64,000 nt of DNA from BA4 sp044376575 (GTDB taxonomy: Bacteria > Bacteroidota > Bacteroidia > CAIKAF01), in NCBI GenBank assembly GCA_044376575.1, contig JBILKR010000004.1:59841-123840 (forward strand). Reading direction: 5' to 3'. The translations under genes were made by a program, and so were the position numbers. The notes under the pieces are model-generated. The model saw only the letters and a program-made list of their open reading frames with translations, searched no databases and was not told the origin of the DNA. How positions within the stretch are numbered: position 1 is the stretch's first letter; every line of letters starts with the position of its first letter. Positions 33,153-42,279 of this stretch are shown piece after piece.

Positions 33153-34205
33153 CTAAAACCAATCTGATTTTTTCAGGTAGTTTTCAATCAGAACAGGCAC
33201 TGCAAATTTTTCTATTTTTTCTACAGGAACAGAAATCCAATGCTTTGGTATGTTTTTAATATTGGCATTGATTTCGATAAATGACGCATGTATAATTCGG
33301 TGTGTGAGTACATGTTTTGTGCCTTCTGAAAAATGATGAATCACCGGCCTTGTTTTCCCAAGCCATTTTTTCAACTCAGGATGTTGAATGAGTGTTTCAA
33401 TATCAATTCTATTTTCTGATTCAATTAACGGAAACTGATATAGTTGTTTCCAGATATCATTTCCGGTTCTTTTTTCTATGAATGTTTGATGCTTATTGTC
33501 TTTAATGATAATGTAATTGAAATACCTGTGTTTGATTTTTGTTTTTGATTTTTTGTAAGGCAACTCATTAACGCAATTATTCTCATAAGCAAAGCATGTA
33601 GTATTAAATACACAATTATTGCATGAAGGATTTTTAGGTTTACATTGTAATGCACCGAATTCCATTATCGCCTGATTAAAATCAGCGGCTCTTGAAGGAT
33701 TAAAAACTTCATCAATAACTAATTTAATTTTTTTTAGTCCACGTGTTTCATTGATTGGCTCTTTAATTCCTGCAAATCGGCTGATGAAACGACTTACATT
33801 TCCATCTACCACCGGATGTGGTAAATTAAAAGCAAAACTACCAATAGCGGCAGCAGTGTATTCTCCAATTCCTTTTAAATTTAAAATGTCTTGATATTTA
33901 TTAGGAAATTTACCATGATGAATTTCTACAATTTGTTGCGCAGCAAAATGTAAATTTCTTGCACGTGAATAATAACCCAATCCTTGCCAGGTTTTTAAAA
34001 CATCACTTTCGTCTGCATTTGCAAGCGATTCAATGGTTGGATATTTCTCAATAAAACGATAGTAATAATCGATTCCCTGATTAACTCTTGTTTGTTGTAA
34101 TATTATTTCAGATAACCAGATATGATATGGATCATTAGTATTTCTCCACGGTAAATTGCGGTGATGTTCTTCATACCAGTTATATAGTTTGCTGAAAAAA
34201 TTCAT
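33153..34205 (-). CDS. mutY: A/G-specific adenine glycosylase
   Basis: 350 residues. HhH-GPD glycosylase with E33 (LSEIILQQTRV), the helix-hairpin-helix LKGIGEYTAAAIGSF at 110-124 and catalytic D134 (PVVDGNVSRF). The 4Fe-4S cluster is bound by C188-x6-C195-x2-C198-x5-C204. The C-terminal Nudix-like domain that recognises 8-oxoguanine covers about 225-345. It removes adenine mispaired with 8-oxoG. All key residues are intact. It diverges from the HU gene, an arrangement I recall as common in Bacteroidota. Confidence 0.95.
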   Translation of the reverse strand: MNFFSKLYNWYEEHHRNLPWRNTNDPYHIWLSEIILQQTRVNQGIDYYYRFIEKYPTIESLANADESDVLKTWQGLGYYSRARNLHFAAQQIVEIHHGKFPNKYQDILNLKGIGEYTAAAIGSFAFNLPHPVVDGNVSRFISRFAGIKEPINETRGLKKIKLVIDEVFNPSRAADFNQAIMEFGALQCKPKNPSCNNCVFNTTCFAYENNCVNELPYKKSKTKIKHRYFNYIIIKDNKHQTFIEKRTGNDIWKQLYQFPLIESENRIDIETLIQHPELKKWLGKTRPVIHHFSEGTKHVLTHRIIHASFIEINANIKNIPKHWISVPVEKIEKFAVPVLIENYLKKSDWF

Positions 34206-34216
34206 AATTCTCAGAA

Positions 34217-34224
34217 CAAAGATA
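34217..34224 (-). promoter_or_regulatory. -7 promoter element of mutY
   Basis: Minus-strand TATCTTTG matches TAnnTTTG, 11 bp upstream of the ATG. Confidence 0.55.
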
Positions 34225-34263
34225 TATTTAGGTTGTTTAACAATGTATAAAGAATAGAATTGT

Positions 34264-34271
34264 TACATTTG
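34264..34271 (+). promoter_or_regulatory. -7 promoter element of the HU gene
   Basis: TACATTTG matches TAnnTTTG, 34 bp upstream of the HU start. Confidence 0.55.
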
Positions 34272-34305
34272 TGAAAAGTTTGAAATTCTAAAAAATAGTT
34301 GAGTT

Positions 34306-34590
34306 ATGACAAAAGCAGACATTGTGAATCAAATTGCTGATTCAACAGGGATTGAAAAAGTAGCTGTTCAGACTACAGTTGAGGCTTTTATGAAAGCAGT
34401 CAAGGAATCTATGGTAAATGGAAATAATGTTTACCTGAGAGGTTTTGGAAGTTTCATAATTAAAAAAAGAGCTGAAAAGAAGGGGAGAAATATTTCAAAA
34501 AATACAACCATTCTAATTCCTGAGCATAATATTCCGGCATTTAAACCTGCCAAATCATTTGCAAGCCAGGTGAAAAGAAAAACTAAGTAA
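34306..34590 (+). CDS. HU-family DNA-binding protein
   Basis: 94 residues of the HU/IHF fold: TKADIVNQIADSTGIEKVAVQ helix pair, VYLRGFGSFIIKKRAEKKGRN beta-arm base, and the arm-tip proline region ILIPEHNIPAFKPAKSF. It bends and compacts DNA as a dimer. The IPEHNIPAFKP arm differs slightly from the usual IPA-x-xVP-xF-xPGK, but the fold residues are kept. It heads a rightward cluster with a TPR gene, a tiny mS38-like gene and rng. Confidence 0.93.
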   Translation: MTKADIVNQIADSTGIEKVAVQTTVEAFMKAVKESMVNGNNVYLRGFGSFIIKKRAEKKGRNISKNTTILIPEHNIPAFKPAKSFASQVKRKTK

Positions 34591-34626
34591 TTTTCATTAA
34601 TACCCTGCCGTACTAATGGGTAGGAT

Positions 34627-35481
34627 ATGAGTTTTTTTAAAAATAAAGGAAAGATACTTCAGATATTGTTGATTATTTCAGCGATATCTGTTTTTCTATT
34701 GTTATATTTTCTACCTAAGAATTATTCCATCACAAAAATTAAGGAAGAACAAAAAGTAGAAACTAAAAATGATATTTCACGTCAGATTAATGAGGTGAAA
34801 AAAGAATTAGATTCAACTTCGCTTATCAGATTAACCGGTTTCGAAACTTTATATTCAACAACTCAGGGAGTAATTAAGGTAGGTTATCTTGATTCAATTA
34901 TCAGGTTTTGGGATATTCAAATGCGACCTGCTATTGCTGCTATATATGCTGAAGAAAAAGCAGCGCTGGTGAATACTGATGATATGTGGCTGGAGTCTGG
35001 AAATCGATATTTGCAAATGGCATCATTACTTGAGGAAAAAGATAAGGCTTGGGCATATCAAAGGGGAAAAGAAGTATTTGAAAAGATTATCGCCAAAAGC
35101 CCCGATAATACAGATGCAAAAATCGGTTTAGGCGTATGTATAGTGGAGTCTGGGCTTGGAAGTCCGATGGAAGGAATTACACTAATACGTCAAGTGCTTG
35201 AAAAAGACCCAAATAATCTGAAAGCAATTTTACAATTAGGACATTTTTCTGTATTTTCGGGCCAGTTTGCAAAAGCCATTGAAAGATATAAGCAGGCCAT
35301 TCAGATTAATCCGGAGTTGGATGAGGCTTATTTTTATTTAGGAGATACTTTTGCAAAGATGGGTGAGACGGATTCGGCCGTTGTATATTTGAATAGGTAT
35401 AAAAATATGCAGCAAGAGCCCGTTGTAATTGAAAAAATTACAGAATATATTAATGAAATTAAAACAAAGTCAAACAATTAA
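34627..35481 (+). CDS. Membrane-anchored TPR-repeat protein
   Basis: 284 residues. One N-terminal membrane segment (about 9-30, ILQILLIISAISVFLLLYFL) is followed by a Lys/Glu-rich stretch. The C-terminal 130 residues contain TPR units such as NTDAKIGLGVCIVESGLGSP, NLKAILQLGHFSVFSGQFAKAIERYKQAI and ELDEAYFYLGDTFAKMGETD. The soluble part should face the periplasm as a protein-interaction scaffold; partners are unknown. It starts 36 bp after the HU gene. Confidence 0.75.
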   Translation: MSFFKNKGKILQILLIISAISVFLLLYFLPKNYSITKIKEEQKVETKNDISRQINEVKKELDSTSLIRLTGFETLYSTTQGVIKVGYLDSIIRFWDIQMRPAIAAIYAEEKAALVNTDDMWLESGNRYLQMASLLEEKDKAWAYQRGKEVFEKIIAKSPDNTDAKIGLGVCIVESGLGSPMEGITLIRQVLEKDPNNLKAILQLGHFSVFSGQFAKAIERYKQAIQINPELDEAYFYLGDTFAKMGETDSAVVYLNRYKNMQQEPVVIEKITEYINEIKTKSNN

Positions 35482-35492
35482 AACGAATTGGT

Positions 35493-35588
35493 ATGCCAAG
35501 TGGTAAAAAAAGAAAAAGAAGCAAAATGAATACGCATAAAAGAAAAAAAAGATTGCGTAAAAACAGACATAAGAAGAAGAATCGCTAG
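35493..35588 (+). CDS. 31-residue AURKAIP1/COX24 (mS38)-type small ribosomal protein
   Basis: A very short frame, ATG 35493 to TAG 35586, beginning MPSGKKRKRSKMNTHKRKKR; 20 of 31 residues are Lys, Arg or His. The KR-x-KM-x-THKRKKRLRKNRHK pattern is that of the AURKAIP1/COX24 domain, which in mitochondria is small-subunit ribosomal protein mS38. Bacteroidota genomes carry a free-standing version of the domain. It lies 11 bp after the TPR gene and 56 bp before rng, so it is likely transcribed with them. It is easily missed because of its size. Confidence 0.75.
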   Translation: MPSGKKRKRSKMNTHKRKKRLRKNRHKKKNR

Positions 35589-35644
35589 TATTTAAGCGAC
35601 TTCAGATTTTTTCATAGCCGTTACAATACTAAAATTTTAAAACC

Positions 35645-37204
35645 GTGAGCAACGATTTAATAGTAAACGTTTCTCCGGAAGAAGTTTCCATTGCACTTCT
35701 CAGAGGGAAAGATCTGACTGAGTTCAACAGAGAGAAAAATAATTACGCATTCAATGTGGGTGATTATTATCTGGCAAAAGTTTCAAGGGTTATTCCCAAT
35801 TTAAATGCTGCTTTTGTAGATGTTGGATATGAGAAAGATGCTTTTCTGCATTATTTAGATTTAGGACCTCAAATTAAGTCCTTGAATAAATATGTGCAGG
35901 ATGCCATCAGCGGGAAACAAAAATCTTCAAACCTGATGTATTTCAAGTTTGAGCCGGAGATACAGAAAGATGGGAAAATGGGCGATGTAATTAAGCCCGG
36001 CCAGCATGTGCTGGTTAAAATTGCAAAAGAACCGATATCTCAAAAAGGACCAAGATTAAGTTGTGAACTTTCATTACCTGGAAGATTCATTGTATTGGTT
36101 CCTTTTGCTGATAAAATTTCAGTTTCAAGTAAAATACGCGATGCCGCTGAAAGAGACAGATTGAAAAAAATTATTCAATCTGTGATTCCTAAAAATTTCG
36201 GGGCTATCGTGAGAACTGCCGCTGAAAACCAAAAGTTATCAGATCTTGAAAAAGATATGAATGATTTGGTTTCAAGGTGGGATTCTGCATTTGAGAAAAT
36301 CAAAGAAGCTAAAGCACCTGAAAAGGTATTAGGTGAATTTAATCGCGCAACTACCATGCTTCGAGACATGGTAAATAAAAATTTCACTTTTGATCATATC
36401 TACGTTAACGACAAAAATTACTTTGAAGAGATCAAAAATTACATTACTGTAAATTTTCCCGATAAGGAAAAAGATGTGAAGTTTTTTCAGGGTAAGGTTC
36501 CTGTCTTCGAGCATTTTGGAGTAAATAAGCAAATAAAAACATTATTTGGACGAAACGTTCCTTTAAAAAGTGGAGCCTATCTTATCATTGAACATACCGA
36601 AGCGTTACATGTAATTGATGTAAATAGCGGAAACAATGTTAAGTCTGGAGAAAATCAGGAGAATAGCGCACTTGCTGTCAATCTTGAGGCTGCCGATGAG
36701 ATTGCCCGCCAGTTAAGGTTAAGAGATATGGGTGGAATCATCGTAGTCGATTTTATTGATATGTACAGAATGGAGAATAAAAAAGAACTGTACAAAAGAA
36801 TGAAGACTGCAATGAAAGATGATAAAGCGAAACATAATGTTTTACCACCATCTAAAATAGGTCTCATTCAAATTACCAGAGAGCGTGTTCGTCCTCAGAT
36901 TAATATTGAAACAACAGAAGTATGCCCATCTTGCTCAGGCACAGGTAAAGTATCTGCTTCACTGGTTTTGGTCGATGAAATAAAAATCAAGCTTAAAAAT
37001 TTACTGGATGATCCATCCATTAGTAAACCAATCAAAGTATTTGTCCATCCATTTGTTGAGGCATATTTAAAAAAGGGATTTTTCTTTACCACTTATAAAT
37101 CCTGGAGAAAGGAATTCAAAAAGCAATTTACACTGGAAGGTCGTGATTCTTATCAGTTTTTAGAATATCGTTTTTTTGATCAGCAGGATCAGGAAATCAA
37201 TTAA
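35645..37204 (+). CDS. rng: Ribonuclease E/G family protein
   Basis: 519 residues from a GTG start (MSNDLIVNVSPEEVSIALL). An S1 domain lies at about 35-130 (VGDYYLAKVSRVIPNLNAAFVDVGYEKDAFLH). The catalytic DNase I-like part has the Mg-binding aspartates in HVIDVNSGN and VVDFIDM. The zinc-link motif C427-P-S-C430 joins subunits. It lacks the long disordered C-terminus of E. coli RNase E, so it is RNase G-like. It processes rRNA and mRNA 5'-monophosphate ends. A strong terminator follows its stop. Confidence 0.93.
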   Translation: MSNDLIVNVSPEEVSIALLRGKDLTEFNREKNNYAFNVGDYYLAKVSRVIPNLNAAFVDVGYEKDAFLHYLDLGPQIKSLNKYVQDAISGKQKSSNLMYFKFEPEIQKDGKMGDVIKPGQHVLVKIAKEPISQKGPRLSCELSLPGRFIVLVPFADKISVSSKIRDAAERDRLKKIIQSVIPKNFGAIVRTAAENQKLSDLEKDMNDLVSRWDSAFEKIKEAKAPEKVLGEFNRATTMLRDMVNKNFTFDHIYVNDKNYFEEIKNYITVNFPDKEKDVKFFQGKVPVFEHFGVNKQIKTLFGRNVPLKSGAYLIIEHTEALHVIDVNSGNNVKSGENQENSALAVNLEAADEIARQLRLRDMGGIIVVDFIDMYRMENKKELYKRMKTAMKDDKAKHNVLPPSKIGLIQITRERVRPQINIETTEVCPSCSGTGKVSASLVLVDEIKIKLKNLLDDPSISKPIKVFVHPFVEAYLKKGFFFTTYKSWRKEFKKQFTLEGRDSYQFLEYRFFDQQDQEIN

Positions 37205-37239
37205 AAAAAAAGGGGATGAAATTTTCATCCCCTTTTTTA
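37205..37239. terminator. Bidirectional terminator between rng and the OmpA-family gene
   Basis: Stem AAAAAAGGGGATGAAA / TTTTCATCCCCTTTTTT, A-rich before and T-rich after, between convergent genes ending at 37204 and 37263. Confidence 0.9.
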
Positions 37240-37262
37240 TGTTTAATTTTTCAATATTTCAT

Positions 37263-39242
37263 TTATTTTTTCTCTACAATTTTCAATTCAACACGTCTGT
37301 TTTTAGCACGTCCTTCTTTTGTGTCATTCGTATCTATTGGTTTTGTTTCACCATATCCAACAACTTTTACAATTCGGGTCGCAGGAAATCCTTTTTTCAT
37401 CATGAAGGATTTAACAGCTGAGGCTCTCTTTTCAGATAGTTTTTGATTGTATGCTTCATCTCCTACATTATCAGTATGACCTTCAATCTCAATTTTAAAT
37501 TCAGGATTTTTATTTAACAACTCAATTGATTTTAAACATTCGGTTGCACTGCCTTCAATAATGATTGCCTTATCAAATTCAAAATTGATATTGTTTAAAG
37601 TAAGTTTTACACCAGCACTTAATTTTTCAAGGTAAACAACTTTTTGAATTTCTGTAAACTCAGTACTTCTTTCTAAATTAAATACTTCTGTGTAAAAAGT
37701 ATAACCGGGAGATTCAACATTCATGGAATAATTTTTACCGAATGGAAGTGAAACAACAAATTCTCCTGAAATACTATTGACATCAGCACTAAATAATTTT
37801 TCTCCTGTGTTCTGGTCAAATATAGAAACTACTCCACCAAGTAACTGATCTGTTGCTTTATCTTTAAGAATACCTTTGAATAAAGCCATTTGGAACTCCT
37901 TAAATACCTTTTTCTCAAATGGTCGAATAGCATAAATATCCTGTTTGCCATAACCATTTTCTTTAACAGAAGATAAATATGCATTTTTACCATCTGCAGT
38001 CAATACAAAGTAAATGTCATCATCTACACTGTTTACAGGATATCCCATATTGATAGGTGTTGACCAGGCTCCGTCTTTGAATTCACTTTCATATATATCA
38101 TACCCTCCCATAGTTTCATGTCCTTTAGAACTGAAATAAAGAGTTATACCATCGGGATGAATAAATACTCCATCTTCATCTTCAGGAGTATTGATAGGAG
38201 AGCCTAAATTAACTAGTTCGCCCCATGTATTATTATTTTGCATTTCAGACATCCAAATATCTTTTCCACCCATACCGCCTGGCTTATCGCTAACTACGTA
38301 AGCTATTTTTTTATCATAAGAAATAGAAATGTGAGATTCATTATATTTTTTAGTGTTAATTAAACCGGGGATTGGTATAGGTTTTGACCATTCATTTCCA
38401 TTAAGTTCTGAAGTATAAATGTCTCCATTATTTACAGATGAGTACAAATATATTTCTGATCCGTCAAGAGATAAACTGATAGATGCGTTATGTTTTTTTG
38501 GTGGATTTACTGGTGCGGGCATTTTATAGGGTGTTTGCCATTCGCCATTTTCATTTCTTATTGCTCTATATACATGTTCATAAAAGTCATGATCAAACTC
38601 AGAAATATTATTCTTTAATCTTTTTCCTTTCTTGTTTTCCATCTTTCTGGCAGTAAAAACTAGAGCGCTTTCATCCGCAGTAATTAACGGTACATATTCT
38701 CTGTATTCCGAGTTGATTACTTCTCCTAAATTTGTAACTACATAATCTTCCTTCTTCATTTTTTCACGCGCGTACTCACTCTCCGCAATTCTTTTGCGAA
38801 TTAATTCCAGGGTGTCAGGATTAGTACAGTTTTCTCTATGTTTATTAAAAGCATCAATAGCTTCATCAAAAAAACCTTTTTGATGATTTGCCAAACCCAA
38901 AACGTAATCAATATCAGACATTACATTAGGATCAAGTTCTTTCGCTTTTTCAGCGTAAGGCAATGCATTATACTTTTCATAGGTATTCAAATAACAAATG
39001 GCAATATTATAATTCAATAATGCATTGTCAGGGTTAAACTGATTCGCTTGAAGAAAATAAACCAATGCTTCGTTGAAAGCCCTGTCATTGTCATAAAAAT
39101 AATAATCACCTTTTCTTAAAAGTTTAATTATTTTTTTTAATTCTTTTTTATCATCAGGAAAATTTTGTTTAGTAAAATCAACGTTTTGTGAAAAGCTGAT
39201 ACACGAAATAAATATTGATCCAATCAATAATATCTTTCTCAT
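37263..39242 (-). CDS. OmpA-family protein with TPR and PD40-type repeats
   Basis: 659 residues from ATG 39242 (MRKILLIGSIFISCISFSQ signal peptide). TPR units cover about 35-130 (ALVYFLQANQFNPDNALLNYNIAICYLN). WD40-like/PD40 beta-propeller repeats run about 170-435 (SLSLDGSEIYLYSS; HPDGITLYFSSKG; TADGKNAYLSS). A carboxypeptidase-regulatory-like domain (about 450-530) and a C-terminal OmpA peptidoglycan-binding domain follow (INFEFDKA; IEGHTDNVGDEAYNQKLSEKRA). This architecture is common in Bacteroidota, where one member, PorE, belongs to T9SS. PorE identity is possible but unproven. The frame extends to 39371 without a signal peptide there. Confidence 0.85.
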   Translation of the reverse strand: MRKILLIGSIFISCISFSQNVDFTKQNFPDDKKELKKIIKLLRKGDYYFYDNDRAFNEALVYFLQANQFNPDNALLNYNIAICYLNTYEKYNALPYAEKAKELDPNVMSDIDYVLGLANHQKGFFDEAIDAFNKHRENCTNPDTLELIRKRIAESEYAREKMKKEDYVVTNLGEVINSEYREYVPLITADESALVFTARKMENKKGKRLKNNISEFDHDFYEHVYRAIRNENGEWQTPYKMPAPVNPPKKHNASISLSLDGSEIYLYSSVNNGDIYTSELNGNEWSKPIPIPGLINTKKYNESHISISYDKKIAYVVSDKPGGMGGKDIWMSEMQNNNTWGELVNLGSPINTPEDEDGVFIHPDGITLYFSSKGHETMGGYDIYESEFKDGAWSTPINMGYPVNSVDDDIYFVLTADGKNAYLSSVKENGYGKQDIYAIRPFEKKVFKEFQMALFKGILKDKATDQLLGGVVSIFDQNTGEKLFSADVNSISGEFVVSLPFGKNYSMNVESPGYTFYTEVFNLERSTEFTEIQKVVYLEKLSAGVKLTLNNINFEFDKAIIIEGSATECLKSIELLNKNPEFKIEIEGHTDNVGDEAYNQKLSEKRASAVKSFMMKKGFPATRIVKVVGYGETKPIDTNDTKEGRAKNRRVELKIVEKK

Positions 39243-39358
39243 AGCAAGATTTTTAAATACACTGCTAATTAAAGCATAATTCAGAAAAAAAAACAGTTTA
39301 TAAGGGTTTAATTTTCGATTAATATTAGTTAAAAAGTTTTTACGAATTTTGAACAGCG

Positions 39359-39366
39359 TATATTTG
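39359..39366 (+). promoter_or_regulatory. -7 promoter element of ctaA
   Basis: TATATTTG matches TAnnTTTG, 17 bp upstream of the ctaA ATG. Confidence 0.55.
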
Positions 39367-39383
39367 TTCAAACATCATAGAAA

Positions 39384-40454
39384 ATGCAATCTACATTTAT
39401 TCACCCAGGAGTAAAATCTGTCCGTCCCATATATGTATGGCTTTACAGTGGAATTTTTCTTGTTTTTTCAATGATTGCTGTTGGCGGATTAACCCGTCTT
39501 ACAGAGTCAGGATTATCAATTACAGAATGGAATGTAATTATGGGTTCGATACCACCATTAAACGAATCCGACTGGCAGGAAGAGTTTCAGAAATATCAAT
39601 CATCACCCGAGTATATTCATAAAAATTTTGATTTTACAATTGAAGATTTTAAATATATCTATTGGTGGGAATGGATTCATCGGCAGCTTGGAAGATTTAT
39701 TGGACTGGTTTTTTTATTTCCCTTTATTTACTTCATCAGTAAAAATTCATTTGGTAAAAAAGGATTCAGACGTTTACTATTTATTTTTTTTATGGGTGGT
39801 TTGCAGGGATTTTTCGGTTGGTATATGGTGAAAAGCGGATTAATCAATGAGCCTCGGGTAAGCCATTACAGATTAGCATTGCATCTTTCTACAGCACTTA
39901 TTACTATCTCTTTAATTTGGTGGTTGATACTTGATATTAAGCGAGAGCGAAGTAAATCCTATCCTCCCTCCGATACACCTTCATGGCATCAATATTTGGC
40001 ATTTTTTACTTTAATTGTTTTATCCGTACAAATTATATACGGAGCTTTTGTTGCCGGATTGGATGCCGGACAAATTCATAATACTTGGCCTAAAATGGAT
40101 GGCGCCTGGTTTCATCAGGGGTTGTTTTATAAAGGATTACCTGACGCACTGCACACCGCAGAAAGTATTACGACCATTCAGTTTATTCACAGAACGATGG
40201 CAGTGGTTGTAGTGCTAATGATTGGCACTTTGTGGTTTAGTGCCCGCAGATATAATTACTTACATCCTCATCAGTGGAAAGGATTGCATACAATGATGGC
40301 TATGGTTGTTATTCAGTTTATGCTGGGTGTATTTACTTTGTTGTATCAGGTTCCAATTTTACTTGGGTTACTACATCAGCTTGGAGCTGTAATTCTTCTG
40401 TTTGCAATGCTGCATCATTTACACAGCATTTCAGCAAAATCTAAATTAATCTAA
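39384..40454 (+). CDS. ctaA: Heme A synthase (COX15/CtaA)
   Basis: 356 residues with eight membrane segments. Family motifs are VGGLTRLTESGLSITEWNVIMGSIPPL at the N-terminus, WEWIHRQLGRFIGLVF around one heme-ligand His, PRVSHYRLALHLSTAL around another, QFIHRTMAVVVVL and LHQLGAVILL in the second half. It oxidises heme O to heme A for aa3-type oxidase. This is the long type-2 form typical of eukaryotes, proteobacteria and Bacteroidota. It implies aerobic respiration. Single gene; stop 1 bp from the convergent M2 peptidase gene. Confidence 0.93.
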   Translation: MQSTFIHPGVKSVRPIYVWLYSGIFLVFSMIAVGGLTRLTESGLSITEWNVIMGSIPPLNESDWQEEFQKYQSSPEYIHKNFDFTIEDFKYIYWWEWIHRQLGRFIGLVFLFPFIYFISKNSFGKKGFRRLLFIFFMGGLQGFFGWYMVKSGLINEPRVSHYRLALHLSTALITISLIWWLILDIKRERSKSYPPSDTPSWHQYLAFFTLIVLSVQIIYGAFVAGLDAGQIHNTWPKMDGAWFHQGLFYKGLPDALHTAESITTIQFIHRTMAVVVVLMIGTLWFSARRYNYLHPHQWKGLHTMMAMVVIQFMLGVFTLLYQVPILLGLLHQLGAVILLFAMLHHLHSISAKSKLI

Positions 40455-40455
40455 T

Positions 40456-42273
40456 TTAAATCTTCTCAGGCAAAGAATATTTTCTTCCTGCATTTTGTTT
40501 TTTTAGCCAACCCATCAATGGAGAAAAATAATCTACCATACCCTGTGCACTCATATCTTCTCCGATAGAATTTTTTAAATGTTCTCTCCAGTTCACACTC
40601 GCTCCGGGATACATTAATTTTTTAAGAAACTCTCCAATTGCCTTATTCCCGTAATAATTTGTAGCGTGCGGATCTTGCTTCAAAATATTTTTTGAAATAT
40701 TTAAATGAAACTGAAACAGCAGGACATTACTCATGGCATAATCATAATATTGCGCTGCATCGTTATTAATATGAGTTTTAGTAGCGGCATCGCAATACTC
40801 TTCACCACGAATTGAGGGTGGTTCAATTCCCTGATATTTTTTTACCAGTTCCCACCACCGTTGGTTGTATTGATTGGATGGTAAATTCTTTGCATATAAA
40901 TCATGCTCAAATTCTGTCATTACTCCTGCACTCCATGGTATAAGCACAATATAATTCAGCGCTTCTTTTAACAATAATGTTGTATCATTGGTTTGTACTT
41001 CTTGTGGTATAAGTTTTAAATGCTGAAGAAAAGGCTTCTGCATACTTGCCAGCCCCATTAAGCTACCCATCGCTTCATGATATGCTCTGTTGGCGCCGCT
41101 TCGAAGAATAATTGGAACATCTTTATTTGAATAAGTCATGTAGTAATAAATGTGCCCCAATTCGTGTAGTGTTGTTTCCCACCAGTTTGTATTGGATTCA
41201 ACACTCATCAACGAACGCACATCATCATCATTGTTCATGTGCCATGCAGAAGCGTGGTTGTTTTTTTGATAATTGGCATCAGGAGGTAGCGGATATAAAG
41301 AAGATTTAGAATAAAATGTGGACGGCAGTGCATCAAATCCCAAACTCATGTAAAATTTTTCTCCTTCTTTTACAATCCACTCAGGTGATTTTTTTCCTAA
41401 TGAATCATCCAGATTTACACCTTCTACCTGAATCATGTCTGTCCATTCTTGGCCCCAGCGGTTAGGTAGCCAATGTGCAGGAATATAATCCGGCACAGCA
41501 CCTTGATGTCCGTATTTTTTTGCCAGTTCGTAGCGAGCCCAGGTATGCAATTCTCTATATAAAGGCCAGATATCACGAATCATTTTTTGGCACTCAGTCA
41601 TTAGTTCATCTTTAGAATAACCATATTCTGATGCCTGATAAGAAAAATAATCAGAATAGCCCAATGCCTGAACACACTGATTTCGCAATTGCTGTAAATT
41701 ATTTAATCCTGTTTTTAATTCTTTTCCTACTTCTTTACTTGCTTGCCATGCATCGAGTCGTTCTTTAATACTTTTTGATTTTTTTAATATGTCATCCAGT
41801 TGATTGGTGCTTACTTTTTTACCTTTCAGCATGAACTCATATCCAAAGAGTTTTTTTGTTTGTTCGGTTTCAGCTTTGATTCTTTTTTTCACTGCATCAC
41901 CGGCTACTTCAGGCGCATTGCCTGCCATGTAAATAATAATTTCAAGTTGCTTTATCTGAACATCTGTTAACTGATCTTTTTGTTTTAGATACTGTTGTGC
42001 CTTTTCAATGTTTTGTTTTGAACCGGTAAATTTTGCCATGGCTTCATCAGCCATTTCTGCTTGTTTGGATGTGATTGTGTCGCCTTCAATAATTTTTGTA
42101 TTTAAAGCCCATTGTGCTTCAGATGATGCTATCAATAATCGTTGCCATTCTTTGTTGTATTCAGCAAGCCATGTATCCACTTCTTTTACAAATGAATTTT
42201 CTGTTGCCTGTTGTTTCTTTGAACAACTGCTCATCATCAAAACGACTAACGTAATAATAATAAAGTTTTTCAT
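40456..42273 (-). CDS. M2-family (angiotensin-converting-enzyme-like) peptidase lipoprotein
   Basis: 605 residues. A lipoprotein signal with lipobox MSSC (Cys about 17) precedes the enzyme. The zinc site is H370-E-L-G-H374 (TTLHELGHIYYYM), with the third ligand probably E400 in RAYHEAMGSLM. ACE-like features include SLMSVESNTNWWETT and RGEEYCDAATKTHI. M2 enzymes remove C-terminal dipeptides; bacterial members are fairly common in Bacteroidota and Xanthomonadales. It should act in the periplasm or at the outer membrane on imported peptides. Confidence 0.9.
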   Translation of the reverse strand: MKNFIIITLVVLMMSSCSKKQQATENSFVKEVDTWLAEYNKEWQRLLIASSEAQWALNTKIIEGDTITSKQAEMADEAMAKFTGSKQNIEKAQQYLKQKDQLTDVQIKQLEIIIYMAGNAPEVAGDAVKKRIKAETEQTKKLFGYEFMLKGKKVSTNQLDDILKKSKSIKERLDAWQASKEVGKELKTGLNNLQQLRNQCVQALGYSDYFSYQASEYGYSKDELMTECQKMIRDIWPLYRELHTWARYELAKKYGHQGAVPDYIPAHWLPNRWGQEWTDMIQVEGVNLDDSLGKKSPEWIVKEGEKFYMSLGFDALPSTFYSKSSLYPLPPDANYQKNNHASAWHMNNDDDVRSLMSVESNTNWWETTLHELGHIYYYMTYSNKDVPIILRSGANRAYHEAMGSLMGLASMQKPFLQHLKLIPQEVQTNDTTLLLKEALNYIVLIPWSAGVMTEFEHDLYAKNLPSNQYNQRWWELVKKYQGIEPPSIRGEEYCDAATKTHINNDAAQYYDYAMSNVLLFQFHLNISKNILKQDPHATNYYGNKAIGEFLKKLMYPGASVNWREHLKNSIGEDMSAQGMVDYFSPLMGWLKKQNAGRKYSLPEKI

Positions 42274-42279
42274 ATAAAA

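Noticed and set aside
39243..39371. 43-codon N-terminal extension of the OmpA-family gene
   Set aside because: A clear signal peptide begins at ATG 39242; the extension is Asn/Lys/Phe-rich and lies in the divergent intergenic region with ctaA.
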